Assembly (NCBI GenBank): GCA_050331695.1
Contig: JBHJGP010000031.1
Location: 4,911 to 68,910, forward strand
From: JBHJGP01 sp050331695
GTDB lineage: Bacteria > Pseudomonadota > Alphaproteobacteria > Geminicoccales > Geminicoccaceae
DNA length: 64,000 nt
Reading direction: 5' to 3'
Translations under genes and position numbers: made by a program
Notes under the pieces: generated by a model
The model's input: the letters and a program-made list of their open reading frames with translations, nothing else
Databases searched by the model: none
Told to the model about the DNA's origin: nothing
Part shown: piece by piece, positions 1 to 9,185 of the stretch
Layout: each line of letters opens with the position of its first letter
How positions within the stretch are numbered: position 1 is the stretch's first letter

Positions 1-2
1 GC

Positions 3-731
3 TACATCCTGCGCCACCACCCCAGCTGGATGAAGCTGGTCGAGCTTGCAAAGGAGCTTGGCAAACCGTTGGCCATGCGGATGAATCTCAATCAGCAATC
101 CATCGGCGACGCCTGGACCTGGCACAAGAATCTGATGAAGAGCCTGTCGCCGATCGTCGATTGCGGCGTCCACTATGTCGACATCATGTGTCTGATAACG
201 GGCGCAAGACCGGTCCGCGTTCATGGCATCGGTTGCCGGCTCTCGGATGAAATCGCCGCCGACATGTACAATTACGGCCATCTGCACGTGACTTTCGACG
301 ATGGTTCGGTCGGCTGGTACGAGGCGGGCTGGGGACCGATGATGAGCGAGGTGGCGTTCTTCGTGAAGGACATCATCGGGCCCAGGGGAAGCGTTTCGAT
401 CATCGTCCAGAACGAGGTTGCGCGGCGGGGCGAGGGGGCCGACCGGACCACGTCATCGGACATGGACACCCATACCCGGACCAACGCGATCCTCCGTCAC
501 CACGCGGCGCTTAATCCGCGCGGCGGCCTCGAACGGGAGGATGAACTCCTGTCGATGACCGATGAGCCGGATCATAATGAGCTTTGCCGCCGGGAGCAGC
601 GTTTTCTCCTGAACGCGATCAGGAACGACTTGGATTTGACCGGGCATATGGAGGACGCGGTCAACAGCCTGCGGATCGTGCTGGCGGCGGATACCAGCAT
701 CCGCGAGCAGCGGGTCGTGGAGCTGATCTGA
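3..731 (+). CDS. Gfo/Idh/MocA-family oxidoreductase, 3' part
   Basis: The reading frame is open from the window edge, so this is the C-terminal part (about 242 residues) of a gene that starts upstream. The visible part matches the substrate-binding half of Gfo/Idh/MocA NAD(P)-dependent dehydrogenases. It has a GKPLAMRMN strand and a DCGVHYVDIMCLITG segment, where the D-x-G-x-H pattern gives the conserved catalytic His. The Rossmann domain lies outside the window. Such enzymes oxidise sugars, inositols or similar polyols; the substrate cannot be told from this fragment. The MFS gene follows after 17 bases on the same strand and may carry a related compound. Confidence 0.85.
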   Translation, partial: YILRHHPSWMKLVELAKELGKPLAMRMNLNQQSIGDAWTWHKNLMKSLSPIVDCGVHYVDIMCLITGARPVRVHGIGCRLSDEIAADMYNYGHLHVTFDDGSVGWYEAGWGPMMSEVAFFVKDIIGPRGSVSIIVQNEVARRGEGADRTTSSDMDTHTRTNAILRHHAALNPRGGLEREDELLSMTDEPDHNELCRREQRFLLNAIRNDLDLTGHMEDAVNSLRIVLAADTSIREQRVVELI

Positions 732-748
732 TCTTCTTTTCAAAACCG

Positions 749-1909
749 ATGTCGCCCCAGGCGGCGGTGACCACGGTCTTTTTCATCAACGGCACCTTGA
801 TGGGGAGTTGGGCGAGCCATCTGCCCTTCATCAAGGCGAGGCTCGGCGTCAGCGAGGGGGAAATAGCCTTGGGCCTGTTGGTGATGGCGGCCGGCGCCAT
901 CGCCACCATGCTGATCAGCGGACCCTTAAACGACCGATTGGGCAGCGATCGCATCTGCCGCATGGCCACGATCGCCTTCCTGGTCACCGTAAGCCTGCCC
1001 CTGGTGGCGCCGACCTTCGCCTGGTTTCTCGTGGCCCAGCTTCTGATCGGCGCCAGCAATGGCGCCATGGATGTGGCCATGAACGCCAACGGCGTGGCCG
1101 TCGAGCGGCAGACCAAACGACTGATCATGTCGCGGGTGCATGGTTTCTTTTCGCTCGGCAATGTCGCCGGCGCCGGCACCAGCGCCATTGCCTACGTAAC
1201 CGGCCTCGGCGCCTATGGACACATGGTGGTCATCGTTCCGGTGGTCGCGCTGCTCGCGGCCCGCTCGCTGCCCCATCTGGTCTCGAGCGCCGCCGATCCG
1301 AAGCTAAGCTCCGACGGGCCAGCACCGATCATCGCCTTGCCCACCGGACCGCTCTTGCCCCTCGCTTTGCTCACCGTGCTGGCGTTCGTCTGCGAAGGCG
1401 CCATGTTCGACTGGAGCGCCATCTACTTGCGGGAGAGCCTGTTGACGTCGCCGGCGATAGCCGCTGCGGGCTTCGCCTGTTTCTCGGTCGCGATGGCCGT
1501 GATGCGGCTCGGCGGCGACATGCTAGCCGAGCGGTTCGGCCGCGAGGGCGTTCTGATCGGGGGTGCTTGGGTGGCTTTCGCCGGTTACGCCGTGGCTCTC
1601 GCGACCGAAGCCTCTCTGGTGACGATACTTGGCTTTTCTCTGATTGGGGCGGGGGTCGCCAACATCGTTCCCATCCTCTTTGCCCGCGCCGGTTCGCTCG
1701 CGGCCGTTCGTCAGGGGACGGCGGTGGCGGCGGTGGCGACTGCCGGCTATGGCGGCGCGCTCAGCGGTCCGGCTTTCGTCGGCTTTCTGGCTGAATTCAC
1801 GTCTTTACGCCTGGCGCTTGCCGTCGTCGCGCTTGGAGCCCTGGTCGTCGCGCTCGCGGCACCGCGTATTCTGAGGCGACGGGGCCAACCCGCTCGCGCA
1901 ACCCCTTAG
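749..1909 (+). CDS. MFS transporter, YbjJ-like
   Basis: A 386-residue inner-membrane protein with about twelve hydrophobic segments, typical of the major facilitator superfamily. After TM2 there is the MFS loop motif GPLNDRLGSDRICR, and a short polar stretch (about residues 170-190) separates the two six-helix bundles. The frame stays open upstream to 584, but those residues overlap the preceding gene and are not hydrophobic, so ATG 749 (MSPQAAVTTVFFINGTLMG) is chosen. No strong ribosome binding site is visible, so coupling to the upstream oxidoreductase gene is possible. The sequence resembles the YbjJ/sugar-efflux branch; the substrate is unknown. Confidence 0.88.
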   Translation: MSPQAAVTTVFFINGTLMGSWASHLPFIKARLGVSEGEIALGLLVMAAGAIATMLISGPLNDRLGSDRICRMATIAFLVTVSLPLVAPTFAWFLVAQLLIGASNGAMDVAMNANGVAVERQTKRLIMSRVHGFFSLGNVAGAGTSAIAYVTGLGAYGHMVVIVPVVALLAARSLPHLVSSAADPKLSSDGPAPIIALPTGPLLPLALLTVLAFVCEGAMFDWSAIYLRESLLTSPAIAAAGFACFSVAMAVMRLGGDMLAERFGREGVLIGGAWVAFAGYAVALATEASLVTILGFSLIGAGVANIVPILFARAGSLAAVRQGTAVAAVATAGYGGALSGPAFVGFLAEFTSLRLALAVVALGALVVALAAPRILRRRGQPARATP

Positions 1910-1920
1910 GCCCGCACGCA

Positions 1921-2829
1921 TTAGAGGAAACGGGTCACCAGAGACGCCAGCGGAACCTGGAAAACGACGAGAAGGGCCAGGCAGCCCATATAGACGACAT
2001 CGAGGCCTCGCATGTTTTGCCGCGCCAGGGTCAGGCCCAAAAGGGTGATTAACCAGCCAAAGGCGGTGATCTGCACCCAAAAATAGGTGGTCACGATGAA
2101 GCCGAGCAAGGCGGCATGGCCGATGATATCGAAAGCCCGTCGTCTCACCAGGAAAGCGGCGCCGATCAGGAACTGGACCACCAGATCATACCAGGTGAGC
2201 CAGAATGCCAGCCTTTTGACGTGATCATCGGACGGGATCAAAACCTGATTGCCTTCCACGTCGAAAGCGGGACTGCGCAGGAAATCGATCTGGTCCCGAG
2301 CCAGGGCTAGGGTTTCGCCCGGTATGCCGAAGATTGCCGAGAAGTCGCGAAACCGATTGGCGTGCAAGAGCTGCATCTCGAAGGCTTCACCCGACAGGTA
2401 GGTGCTGGACATGATTTTCTGGAAAACGGCCACAAGAAAAATGAAGACGACCAGGAACCGGGCATTCACGGTTATGACGTGCCCGGCCTGATGGGGCAGG
2501 ACCAAGGCTGCCGTCATCACCCACGTCCAATAGGTGATGAGATACATATGGTTGCCGGTATTCTCCCAGGTCTGCCAGAGCGCAAAGCTGGAGGTCAGGG
2601 CGATCGGCGCCCAGAACCACCAGCAGAGGATCAATTGCCGGTCGAGCACGAAGGCGAGGAGCGATAGACCGGCGGCGATTTGGACCAGATCGTGATCGAA
2701 GCCGTGCAGCACGAACAGGACGTAGCTGCTGAGCGCCACGAGTTTCGGCAGCTCCAGTTCCTGGTAGTGGCGCAGCATGAAGCGCACACGCTCGGCGATT
2801 GAGCCGGGGGAAGACACGGCCTGGTTCAT
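1921..2829 (-). CDS. Polytopic membrane protein, possibly HTTM-like
   Basis: A 302-residue protein with six or more hydrophobic segments, several rich in Trp and aromatics, separated by a larger non-membrane loop (about residues 150-210). The layout recalls the HTTM (horizontally transferred transmembrane) group related to vitamin-K-dependent gamma-carboxylase, but no catalytic residue can be assigned. It starts inside the stop codon of the upstream gene at 2826 (ATGA overlap), so the two proteins are made together and probably act together in the membrane. The function is unknown. It converges with the MFS gene, with 11 bases between the stops. Confidence 0.75.
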   Translation of the reverse strand: MNQAVSSPGSIAERVRFMLRHYQELELPKLVALSSYVLFVLHGFDHDLVQIAAGLSLLAFVLDRQLILCWWFWAPIALTSSFALWQTWENTGNHMYLITYWTWVMTAALVLPHQAGHVITVNARFLVVFIFLVAVFQKIMSSTYLSGEAFEMQLLHANRFRDFSAIFGIPGETLALARDQIDFLRSPAFDVEGNQVLIPSDDHVKRLAFWLTWYDLVVQFLIGAAFLVRRRAFDIIGHAALLGFIVTTYFWVQITAFGWLITLLGLTLARQNMRGLDVVYMGCLALLVVFQVPLASLVTRFL

Positions 2830-3389
2830 CGGCTCGTGTGCCTGTAGGCCAGGGTTCGCTCGGCGATCCGCGTTTCGGGATCGTAGCGGATCTTCCAGAA
2901 CTCGATTTCAATTCTGGCCGGCGTCGTGCCGCCGCCATGGTCCATGCTCGCCACGAACCGGTGGCGGAAGCTCCGACCGGGTACCAGGAGGTTCTGCATG
3001 GGTCCGTCCTGGCTCGCCTCGGCACCTGACGAGGTCAGTGTCAGCCGCGGCTCAGCTTCGCCGACGGCCGCCCATTCCTGGCGGCGGAGAACATCGGCCA
3101 AGCGCGCCATGTTCTCAGGTGTCGGGTGTTTGCGGGCAAAGCCCGCCAGCTCTTGCTGACCGTCCGTCATCAGGACGATCGGGTGGCGCAGCCCCATCTC
3201 GTCGATCACGAAAGCGTTGATGATGCGCGCGAAACCGCCGATCTCGGCGTACATGCCCATGCCGCCGCCCTCCCAGATCGACAGATCATCCAGATGCTGG
3301 AGAACGTACTGACGCACGGCGATCAGGCTCGCGAGCGCAGGAACGGCCCAAACCAAGGCAATCGCAAACCAGCGTTTGAATCCCACCAT
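2826..3389 (-). CDS. Membrane-anchored protein of unknown function
   Basis: A 187-residue protein with one N-terminal hydrophobic helix (about residues 7-27) that works as a signal anchor. The soluble part contains a Gly/Met-rich GGGMGMYAEIGG stretch and a mixed alpha/beta remainder. I do not recognise a catalytic motif. It is first in a two-gene unit with the polytopic membrane protein, sharing a 4-base ATGA overlap. A small anchored partner plus an HTTM-like membrane protein is a recurring gene pair in proteobacteria, from memory of the families rather than a search. The anchor orientation puts the soluble part in the periplasm. Confidence 0.72.
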   Translation of the reverse strand: MVGFKRWFAIALVWAVPALASLIAVRQYVLQHLDDLSIWEGGGMGMYAEIGGFARIINAFVIDEMGLRHPIVLMTDGQQELAGFARKHPTPENMARLADVLRRQEWAAVGEAEPRLTLTSSGAEASQDGPMQNLLVPGRSFRHRFVASMDHGGGTTPARIEIEFWKIRYDPETRIAERTLAYRHTSR

Positions 3390-3546
3390 CCAACCAAGTA
3401 CCCCAAGCCGTCGTGCGAGCTACCCCATGCCATTCCCGGCGACGCGACGCCAAACCCAAGCCGATGCCGGCGCATGTAGATCAGTACGCAAACGGCGAGA
3501 GGGTCAATCCGTTGTTCGGCTTATGCTCGATGCGCTGAGCGCTTCG

Positions 3547-5181
3547 TCATCCGGTCGACAGGTGCCGGCGGCGAACGCGTCCATAGGCGAGGAAGCTCGC
3601 CAGTCGACCGCTGATCTTGCCGAAATGGCTGTCCGGCGGGTTGATCGGCTCGCGAAGCAATTCAGGCATCGATGCTTTGATCAGCAGCGTCATCCAATCG
3701 CCTTTGCGCTGAAGCTCCGGGCTGAGTTTCAGGACCAACCCGAAGATGTAAGTCGAATTCAAAGGCGGGACCCGTTCGAAGCGCAAGAGATCACAGATCT
3801 GTTCCTTCGCTCCTTTCCGTCCGCCCGTGCGCTGTTCCAGAAAAAAGCAGTCCGACATATCGGCGACGGGATCCGGGTGAGCACGCCGCCAGGCCAGCCA
3901 CGCGTCGAAAGCTTCGATCAGGTCCGAGGCATTCTCATCGAAACGCTTGGCGATCCATGCGCCTTTAAGGTCTTGCGGATGGGCGTCGCTGAGAAACCGG
4001 TCCCGGCCGAGCGCTGCGCTCAAGCCGGCAATCGCGACGCCTTTTAAAGGGTCGCTGCCACCATCCATGAACTCCTCGGCAGAAAGCCAGGAAACGGCGT
4101 AGCCGGCGTGATCGAGAATAACCTGGCGACGGCCCGGGATCTCGCCCTTCTGGCAGACGGCCCGGTGAGGGTAACCAGCCATACCCGCCAGCTTCGGCGG
4201 CAAGAGCCTGTCGGCGAGTGATGCCCGCCAATGAACCCGCGTGTAGGTTCGCAAGTTAAGGCCGCGCGAGCGAGCAAGGCTCAGAAGGAGACGGGAATCC
4301 CGGCCGCCCGAAAGGAGAAGTGTCGCCTCATCCGACGCCTCGAGGTTGGCGACTTTCTCCACGGCAACGCCGATCGCCTGCGCCAACGCTTCGAGCAGAT
4401 CGTCGTCGTCCAGCGCATCGTCGATGGAGCTGGCGAGGGGCCGGGGCCGCAGCGTCGCCCGGCGCAGATCCAGGATCTGACTGGGCAGCAGGCGCCGAAC
4501 ACCGGCCGTACCCGAATGCGGCGGCGGAAACCAGGAGATCCCTTTGACCGCACCGGTTGCCGTGGCATTGGCCGACGGTCGCCAGCCCGCGCCGTCGCTT
4601 GTTTGCGGATTGTCAGCCTGTTCCGGGAGCCCGAGGATCCGGCGGATCAAAACCGGGCTGCTGCTGGCCCAGGTTTCGCCATCTGGCGACGTCCCGTGGT
4701 AGCAGGCAAGCATCGCCGTCGCGTCGGCATGCAATTCGCCCCTGCCGATCAGTACCCAGCGTCCCGACCATCCCTGGTACAGAGCCTCGATCGCATCGGT
4801 GTTCCGGCGGCCGATCTCGGCAAGCGGTGTGTCCCGTTCTGCGTCCGTGTCGACCGCCGCGCCCAGGAGCCACCAACGAATACCGTTTCGATCCGTAGCG
4901 CTATCGATCCGGAGGTCGGGATCCGCCGAGAGCACGAGCCCGGGCGACAGTTCCAGGAAGAGCCAGTCGGGCGTGGGGATGTGGGGACGGGGCCCAACGA
5001 CGAACTGCCGTCGATGAACGCGAACGATGTCGCCTTTTGTCACCTGTCTGCCGTCCTCAGCGCGCCATTTGGCTTCTGGCGCCGTGGTTCCCACCCAAAG
5101 GAGTTGTCTGTCAACTTGCGGTAAAGGTATCATCGTACCAACAAGAGCAGGTGACGGGCAGAACCGCCGCGTCAGACCCAT
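3547..5181 (-). CDS. Asparagine-synthase-like protein lacking the amidotransferase Cys
   Basis: A 544-residue protein whose C-terminal half matches the AsnB ATP-pyrophosphatase domain, with PP-loop LLLSGGRDSR near residue 294. The N-terminal 200 residues look like a worn class II glutamine amidotransferase fold, but there is no Cys at position 2, so glutamine hydrolysis is unlikely. Start 5181 (ATG) is preferred over the upstream frame start at 5244 because GAAAGAGG lies just upstream at good spacing. Orphan members of this family amidate or cyclise peptides, or act in polysaccharide loci. Nothing nearby (membrane pair on one side, homocysteine methyltransferase on the other) identifies a substrate. 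No lasso-peptide precursor or protease was found beside it. Confidence 0.82.
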   Translation of the reverse strand: MGLTRRFCPSPALVGTMIPLPQVDRQLLWVGTTAPEAKWRAEDGRQVTKGDIVRVHRRQFVVGPRPHIPTPDWLFLELSPGLVLSADPDLRIDSATDRNGIRWWLLGAAVDTDAERDTPLAEIGRRNTDAIEALYQGWSGRWVLIGRGELHADATAMLACYHGTSPDGETWASSSPVLIRRILGLPEQADNPQTSDGAGWRPSANATATGAVKGISWFPPPHSGTAGVRRLLPSQILDLRRATLRPRPLASSIDDALDDDDLLEALAQAIGVAVEKVANLEASDEATLLLSGGRDSRLLLSLARSRGLNLRTYTRVHWRASLADRLLPPKLAGMAGYPHRAVCQKGEIPGRRQVILDHAGYAVSWLSAEEFMDGGSDPLKGVAIAGLSAALGRDRFLSDAHPQDLKGAWIAKRFDENASDLIEAFDAWLAWRRAHPDPVADMSDCFFLEQRTGGRKGAKEQICDLLRFERVPPLNSTYIFGLVLKLSPELQRKGDWMTLLIKASMPELLREPINPPDSHFGKISGRLASFLAYGRVRRRHLSTG

Positions 5182-5353
5182 GACCGCCTCTTTCCGGAGA
5201 CATAAGCACCGTTTTGTGAGCGCGATCACAGCCACGTTAGACATAGCCCACTAAACGCCGCCGTCCGTCCGAAACCTCTCGGACAAACACAAACATCTCG
5301 ATGCTCACATCCGACCCAACCGGCCGGTCATCGGCCGATGGAGGACATGTCTC

Positions 5354-6310
5354 ATGGCACGTTATCGTCACGCACTGCCCCAAGTCAGCGGCGGCTTGTT
5401 CCTCACCGATGGAGGCTTGGAAACCACGCTGGTCTTCCACGACGGGCGCGAGCTACCCCATTTCGCCGCCTTCGATCTTCTGAAAGATCGGGAAGGGCGA
5501 GATCGGCTGATCGACTATTTCGCGGAATACACCGCGATCGCTCGGATGCACGGGCTCGGCTTTATCCTGGAAAGCGCGACCTGGCGGGCGAGCCGCGACT
5601 GGGGTGAAAGACTGGGCTACTCGACCGAGCAACTTCGCCATGCCAACCGGACGTCGATCGAGCTTCTGGCTAATGTCCGCCATCAGCTTGCCGACATCAG
5701 TCGGGTCGTCATCAGCGGCTGTCTGGGTCCCAAAGGGGACGGCTATGATCCCGGCCATCCGATGACAACCAATGAGGCCGCCGACTATCACTGGGAGCAG
5801 ATCGCAACCCTGGCCGAGACCGAAGCCGACATGATCACGGCGATCACTATGACCAACGCGCCGGAGGCCGTGGGCATCACCAGGGCGGCCGCCGACCAAG
5901 GCATGCCTGTGGCGATCTCCTTCACGGTCGAGACCGACGGCCGTTTGCCGACGGGGCAACCGCTTGCCGAAGCCATCGATCAGGTGGATGGCGAGACCGG
6001 CTCGACGCCCGCCTACTTCATGATCAATTGCGCGCACCCCAACCATTTCTGGCATGTGCTCGACAGCCGCGCCGGCTGGACACGGCGTATCTGGGGCCTG
6101 CGGGCGAACGCGTCGAAGATGAGCCACGCTGAGCTCGACCAGGCGGAGCAATTGGATGACGGCGACCCGGTGGAGCTGGGCCAGCAATATGTGGCGCTGC
6201 GGGATCTCTTGCCGTCCCTCAACGTCCTGGGCGGGTGTTGCGGCACCGATCACCGGCACATAGCCGCCATTGCCGATGCTTGGATGCACGACCTGGCGAA
6301 AGCGTCCTGA
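5354..6310 (+). CDS. Homocysteine S-methyltransferase family protein
   Basis: A 318-residue cytosolic enzyme of the MmuM/BHMT family, which moves a methyl group from S-methylmethionine, betaine or a similar donor to homocysteine, giving methionine. Zn-binding cysteines are present in INCAHP (about residue 222) and in the C-terminal GGCCGTDHRH motif; the N-terminal LTDGGLETTL is the usual homocysteine-side glycine motif. ATG 5354 follows ATGGAGGACATGTCTC, with GGAGG upstream. The gene is alone, divergent from the asparagine-synthase-like gene and convergent with the ABC operon. No SAM-riboswitch-like element was seen in the 109 bases before it. The methyl donor cannot be assigned. Confidence 0.92.
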   Translation: MARYRHALPQVSGGLFLTDGGLETTLVFHDGRELPHFAAFDLLKDREGRDRLIDYFAEYTAIARMHGLGFILESATWRASRDWGERLGYSTEQLRHANRTSIELLANVRHQLADISRVVISGCLGPKGDGYDPGHPMTTNEAADYHWEQIATLAETEADMITAITMTNAPEAVGITRAAADQGMPVAISFTVETDGRLPTGQPLAEAIDQVDGETGSTPAYFMINCAHPNHFWHVLDSRAGWTRRIWGLRANASKMSHAELDQAEQLDDGDPVELGQQYVALRDLLPSLNVLGGCCGTDHRHIAAIADAWMHDLAKAS

Positions 6311-6316
6311 GGCGGA

Positions 6317-7354
6317 TCAGTCGAACAGGTGGGCGTGCCCGGCCTTCAGCCGCACGTTCACCTGTTCGCCGAGTTCGAAATCGTGGGAGGAGGGCACTTC
6401 AATGACCACCGTGTCCTGGTCTCGGATCTCGACATGAACGTAGCTTTCCCGGCCCAGATACTCCGTCAGGATTACCGACGCGGGCACGCCCTCGCCGTCG
6501 CGGGCAACGTCCAGCCCGTCCGGACGGACGCCTAAGACCCGGCCGCTTGTGTCGGGCTGATGCATGATCGGTCCGATAATCGCTCCATTTGCCAGCCGGG
6601 CCGCACCATCCTCGACCACCACATCGGACAAAAAATTCATGGCGGGTGAGCCGATGAAGCCGGCGACGAAGCGATTGGCTGGCGTCTCGTAGAGCTCACG
6701 CGGACTGCCGATCTGTTGGACCACGCCGTCGTGCATGACCACGATCCGGTCGGCGAGCGTCATGGCCTCGATCTGATCGTGGGTCACATAGACCATGGTT
6801 GAGCGAAGGCGCTTGTGCAGGCGGGCGATCTCGAAGCGGACCTGGGAGCGGAGCGCCGCGTCCAGGTTGGAGAGCGGCTCGTCGAACAAGAACACCTTCG
6901 GATGACGGACGATGGCCCGGCCGATGGCGACCCGCTGACGCTGGCCGCCCGAAAGCTCCGAGGGTTTACGGCCCAGAAGGGCATCGAGCTCGAGGATCCG
7001 CGAGGCTTCCTTGATCCGTTCGTCGATCAGGGCCGATCTCTCGCCGGCCTGGCGCAGGCCCAGCGCCCAATTGCCGGCGACGTCCAGGTGAGGGTAGAGC
7101 GCGTAGGTCTGAAAGACCATGGCGATACCCCGTTTCGCCGGCGGCAGATGGTCGATCGGTTCGCCGGCGATCTGGACCTCACCCTGGGTCTGGTCCTCGA
7201 GGCCCGCGATGATTCTTAGAAGCGTGGACTTTCCGCAGCCTGATGGCCCGAGCAGCACGATGAATTCACCGTCCGCAATCGCCAGGTCGATGCCCTTCAA
7301 AACCTCGACCGGACCGAACTGCTTGGTGATGCCGCTCAAGTGAAGCTCGGCCAA
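6317..7354 (-). CDS. Sugar ABC transporter ATP-binding protein (MalK/UgpC type)
   Basis: A 345-residue ATPase of the CUT1 class. It shows Walker A GPSGCGKST (about residue 37), Q-loop MVFQTYALYPH, signature LSGGQRQR, Walker B FLFDEPLSNLD and switch His in VTHDQ, then a C-terminal TOBE/OB regulatory domain of about 110 residues. It is last in a binding protein-permease-permease-ATPase operon on the minus strand. It supplies ATP-driven import for the two permeases. The C-terminal domain in MalK-type ATPases can bind regulators. Confidence 0.96.
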   Translation of the reverse strand: MAELHLSGITKQFGPVEVLKGIDLAIADGEFIVLLGPSGCGKSTLLRIIAGLEDQTQGEVQIAGEPIDHLPPAKRGIAMVFQTYALYPHLDVAGNWALGLRQAGERSALIDERIKEASRILELDALLGRKPSELSGGQRQRVAIGRAIVRHPKVFLFDEPLSNLDAALRSQVRFEIARLHKRLRSTMVYVTHDQIEAMTLADRIVVMHDGVVQQIGSPRELYETPANRFVAGFIGSPAMNFLSDVVVEDGAARLANGAIIGPIMHQPDTSGRVLGVRPDGLDVARDGEGVPASVILTEYLGRESYVHVEIRDQDTVVIEVPSSHDFELGEQVNVRLKAGHAHLFD

Positions 7355-7364
7355 TCCTCGCCCC

Positions 7365-8204
7365 TTATTTGACTGCGCCCGCGGTGATGCCCCGGATCAG
7401 TTGCTTGGAGAAAATAAGATAAAGCACCAGGACCGGTGCGATCGCCAGGCTCAAGGCCGCCAGAACCGCGTTCCAATTGGTGACGAACTGACCGATGAAC
7501 ACCTGGGCGCCGAGCGTGATGGTCTTGGTCGCCTCGGCCGGCGCCAGGATCAGGGGAAACCAGAGATCGTTCCAGATCGGGATCATGGTGAAGACGGCGC
7601 CGGTCGCCATCGCCGGACGGATCAGCGGCAACACGATGCGAAGGAAAATCCGGTATTCGCTAAGCCCGTCGATCCGGGCCGCGTCCTTCAGGTCCTTAGA
7701 CACGCTGCGCATGAACTCCGACAGGATGAAGATGGCGAGCGGCAAGCCCTGGGCCGTGTAGACCAAGATCAGCGCCATCAGCGTGTTGACCAGCCGGGTT
7801 TCGACCATGAATTCGAGGATCGCGACGGTGCCGAGCCGGATCGGGATCATGATGCCGAGCGCCAGATAGAGCGCCATCAAGGTGTTGCCGGGAAAGCGAT
7901 ACTCGGAGAGCGCGAAGCCGGCCATGGCGCCGAACAGGAGCACGGCCGCGAGAGCCGCTAGGGTCACGATCAGACTGTTCTGGAAATACAGAAGAAAGTC
8001 GCCGCGCTCGAGAACGGTCTGGTAGCCGATCAATGAAAAGCTCTCGAAGGAGGGCAGCGCCAGCGGTGCCCGAAAAATGTCGCGCTTGGCCTTGAGGGAA
8101 TTCCAGATGACCAGCAGCACCGGGAACAGCGCCAGCACGGTGTAGGCGCCGAGCAGGCCGTGGGCTATGGCCTCGTTGGTGTAGCTGCGCCGGGCTCTGT
8201 TCAT
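7365..8204 (-). CDS. Sugar ABC transporter permease (MalG type)
   Basis: A 279-residue inner-membrane permease with six predicted helices and the EAA loop DAARIDGLSEYRIFLRIVLP that docks on the ATPase. ATG 8204 (MNRARRSYTNEA) is chosen; the frame extends to 8252, but that would overlap the preceding permease by 35 bases and adds a Cys/Arg-rich stretch without family resemblance. It partners the upstream MalF-type permease. The ATPase gene follows after 10 bases. Confidence 0.94.
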   Translation of the reverse strand: MNRARRSYTNEAIAHGLLGAYTVLALFPVLLVIWNSLKAKRDIFRAPLALPSFESFSLIGYQTVLERGDFLLYFQNSLIVTLAALAAVLLFGAMAGFALSEYRFPGNTLMALYLALGIMIPIRLGTVAILEFMVETRLVNTLMALILVYTAQGLPLAIFILSEFMRSVSKDLKDAARIDGLSEYRIFLRIVLPLIRPAMATGAVFTMIPIWNDLWFPLILAPAEATKTITLGAQVFIGQFVTNWNAVLAALSLAIAPVLVLYLIFSKQLIRGITAGAVK

Positions 8205-8217
8205 CGCAACCCGACGA

Positions 8218-9156
8218 TCACAGCTGATAGCGCGTGATGCGCCTCTGAACACCCAAGAGGTAGATCAAGACGCCGGCCAGAATGATCAAGAACATGACGC
8301 CGGCCACGGTCGCGCCCATGTGGGTGTCGCCCAGCTGGAGCTGGTGACCGAAGAAGGTGCGATAGAGAAGCGTTCCCAGGATGTCTGTGGAAAAATTGGG
8401 GCCGGCGAGCGCGCCCTGGACCGCGTAGATCAGATCGAACGCGTTGAAATTGCCGACGAAGGTCAGGATCGCGATGATCCCAATAGTCGGCAAGATCAAG
8501 GGCAACTGGACTTTCCAGAATAAGGAAAAGCCCTTCAAACCGTCCAGGTGAGCGGCCTCGATCAGCTCGTCCGGAATGTTGAGCATGGCCGCGTAGATCA
8601 GCATCATCGGGATACCGACGAACTGCCAGACCGAGATTAAGGATAGGGCCGTCAGGGCATACTCTTCCTTGCCGAGCCAGGGGGCGAACAGGAATTTGAG
8701 GCCGACCAGATCGAGCAGACCGCTGGAGACGCCCCAGATCGGGCTCAGGATCAGCTTCCAGGCGAAGCCGACGATCACCACCGAAAGCAGCGCGGGCACG
8801 AAGATCGCGGTTCGATAGAAGGTCTTGCCCGGCAGATTGGCGATCGACAGCATGGCGGCCAGCGCGATGCCGATCGGGTTCTGGACCAGCATGTGGATGA
8901 TGAAGAAGTAGATGTTGTTCCAGAGGGCGTTCCAAAACTGCGCCGACCAGCGCTCGTCGAAGAACAACAGCGCGTAATTGGCGAGACCAACGAAAAACCG
9001 CGCACCGGCCTCGGTGTCGTTGAATAAGGACAGCCGCAGGGTTTCGGCGAGCGGCAGGATCATCACCGCCGTGTAGACGAGGGTCGCCGGCGCCAGAAAG
9101 ACGAGGATGTGAACGGGAAAGGGCCGGCGGCGGCGGGTCCGCTTGGTCAAGGCCAC
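8218..9156 (-). CDS. Sugar ABC transporter permease (MalF type)
   Basis: A 312-residue inner-membrane permease with six helices and the EAA-loop motif (AAHLDGLKGFSLFWKVQLPL, about residue 200) typical of CUT1 importers. The basic N-terminus (MALTKRTRRRRPF) fits a cytoplasmic start before TM1. It lies between the binding-protein gene and the MalG-type permease gene. Together the two permeases form the channel for a carbohydrate, the identity of which is not shown by the sequence. Confidence 0.95.
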   Translation of the reverse strand: MALTKRTRRRRPFPVHILVFLAPATLVYTAVMILPLAETLRLSLFNDTEAGARFFVGLANYALLFFDERWSAQFWNALWNNIYFFIIHMLVQNPIGIALAAMLSIANLPGKTFYRTAIFVPALLSVVIVGFAWKLILSPIWGVSSGLLDLVGLKFLFAPWLGKEEYALTALSLISVWQFVGIPMMLIYAAMLNIPDELIEAAHLDGLKGFSLFWKVQLPLILPTIGIIAILTFVGNFNAFDLIYAVQGALAGPNFSTDILGTLLYRTFFGHQLQLGDTHMGATVAGVMFLIILAGVLIYLLGVQRRITRYQL

Positions 9157-9185
9157 CGCCTCACCACCGTCGGCGGGCGAAAACC

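Noticed and set aside
808..1794. Open frame of 328 codons inside the MFS gene
   Set aside because: It is Arg-rich with no hydrophobic pattern and lies in another frame of a clear transporter gene.
3547..5181. Lasso peptide cyclase
   Set aside because: There is no precursor peptide, leader protease or recognition-element gene next to it, so the specific call is not supported.
5245..5353. SAM riboswitch before the homocysteine methyltransferase gene
   Set aside because: No SAM-I, SAM-II or SAM-V consensus core could be found in the leader.
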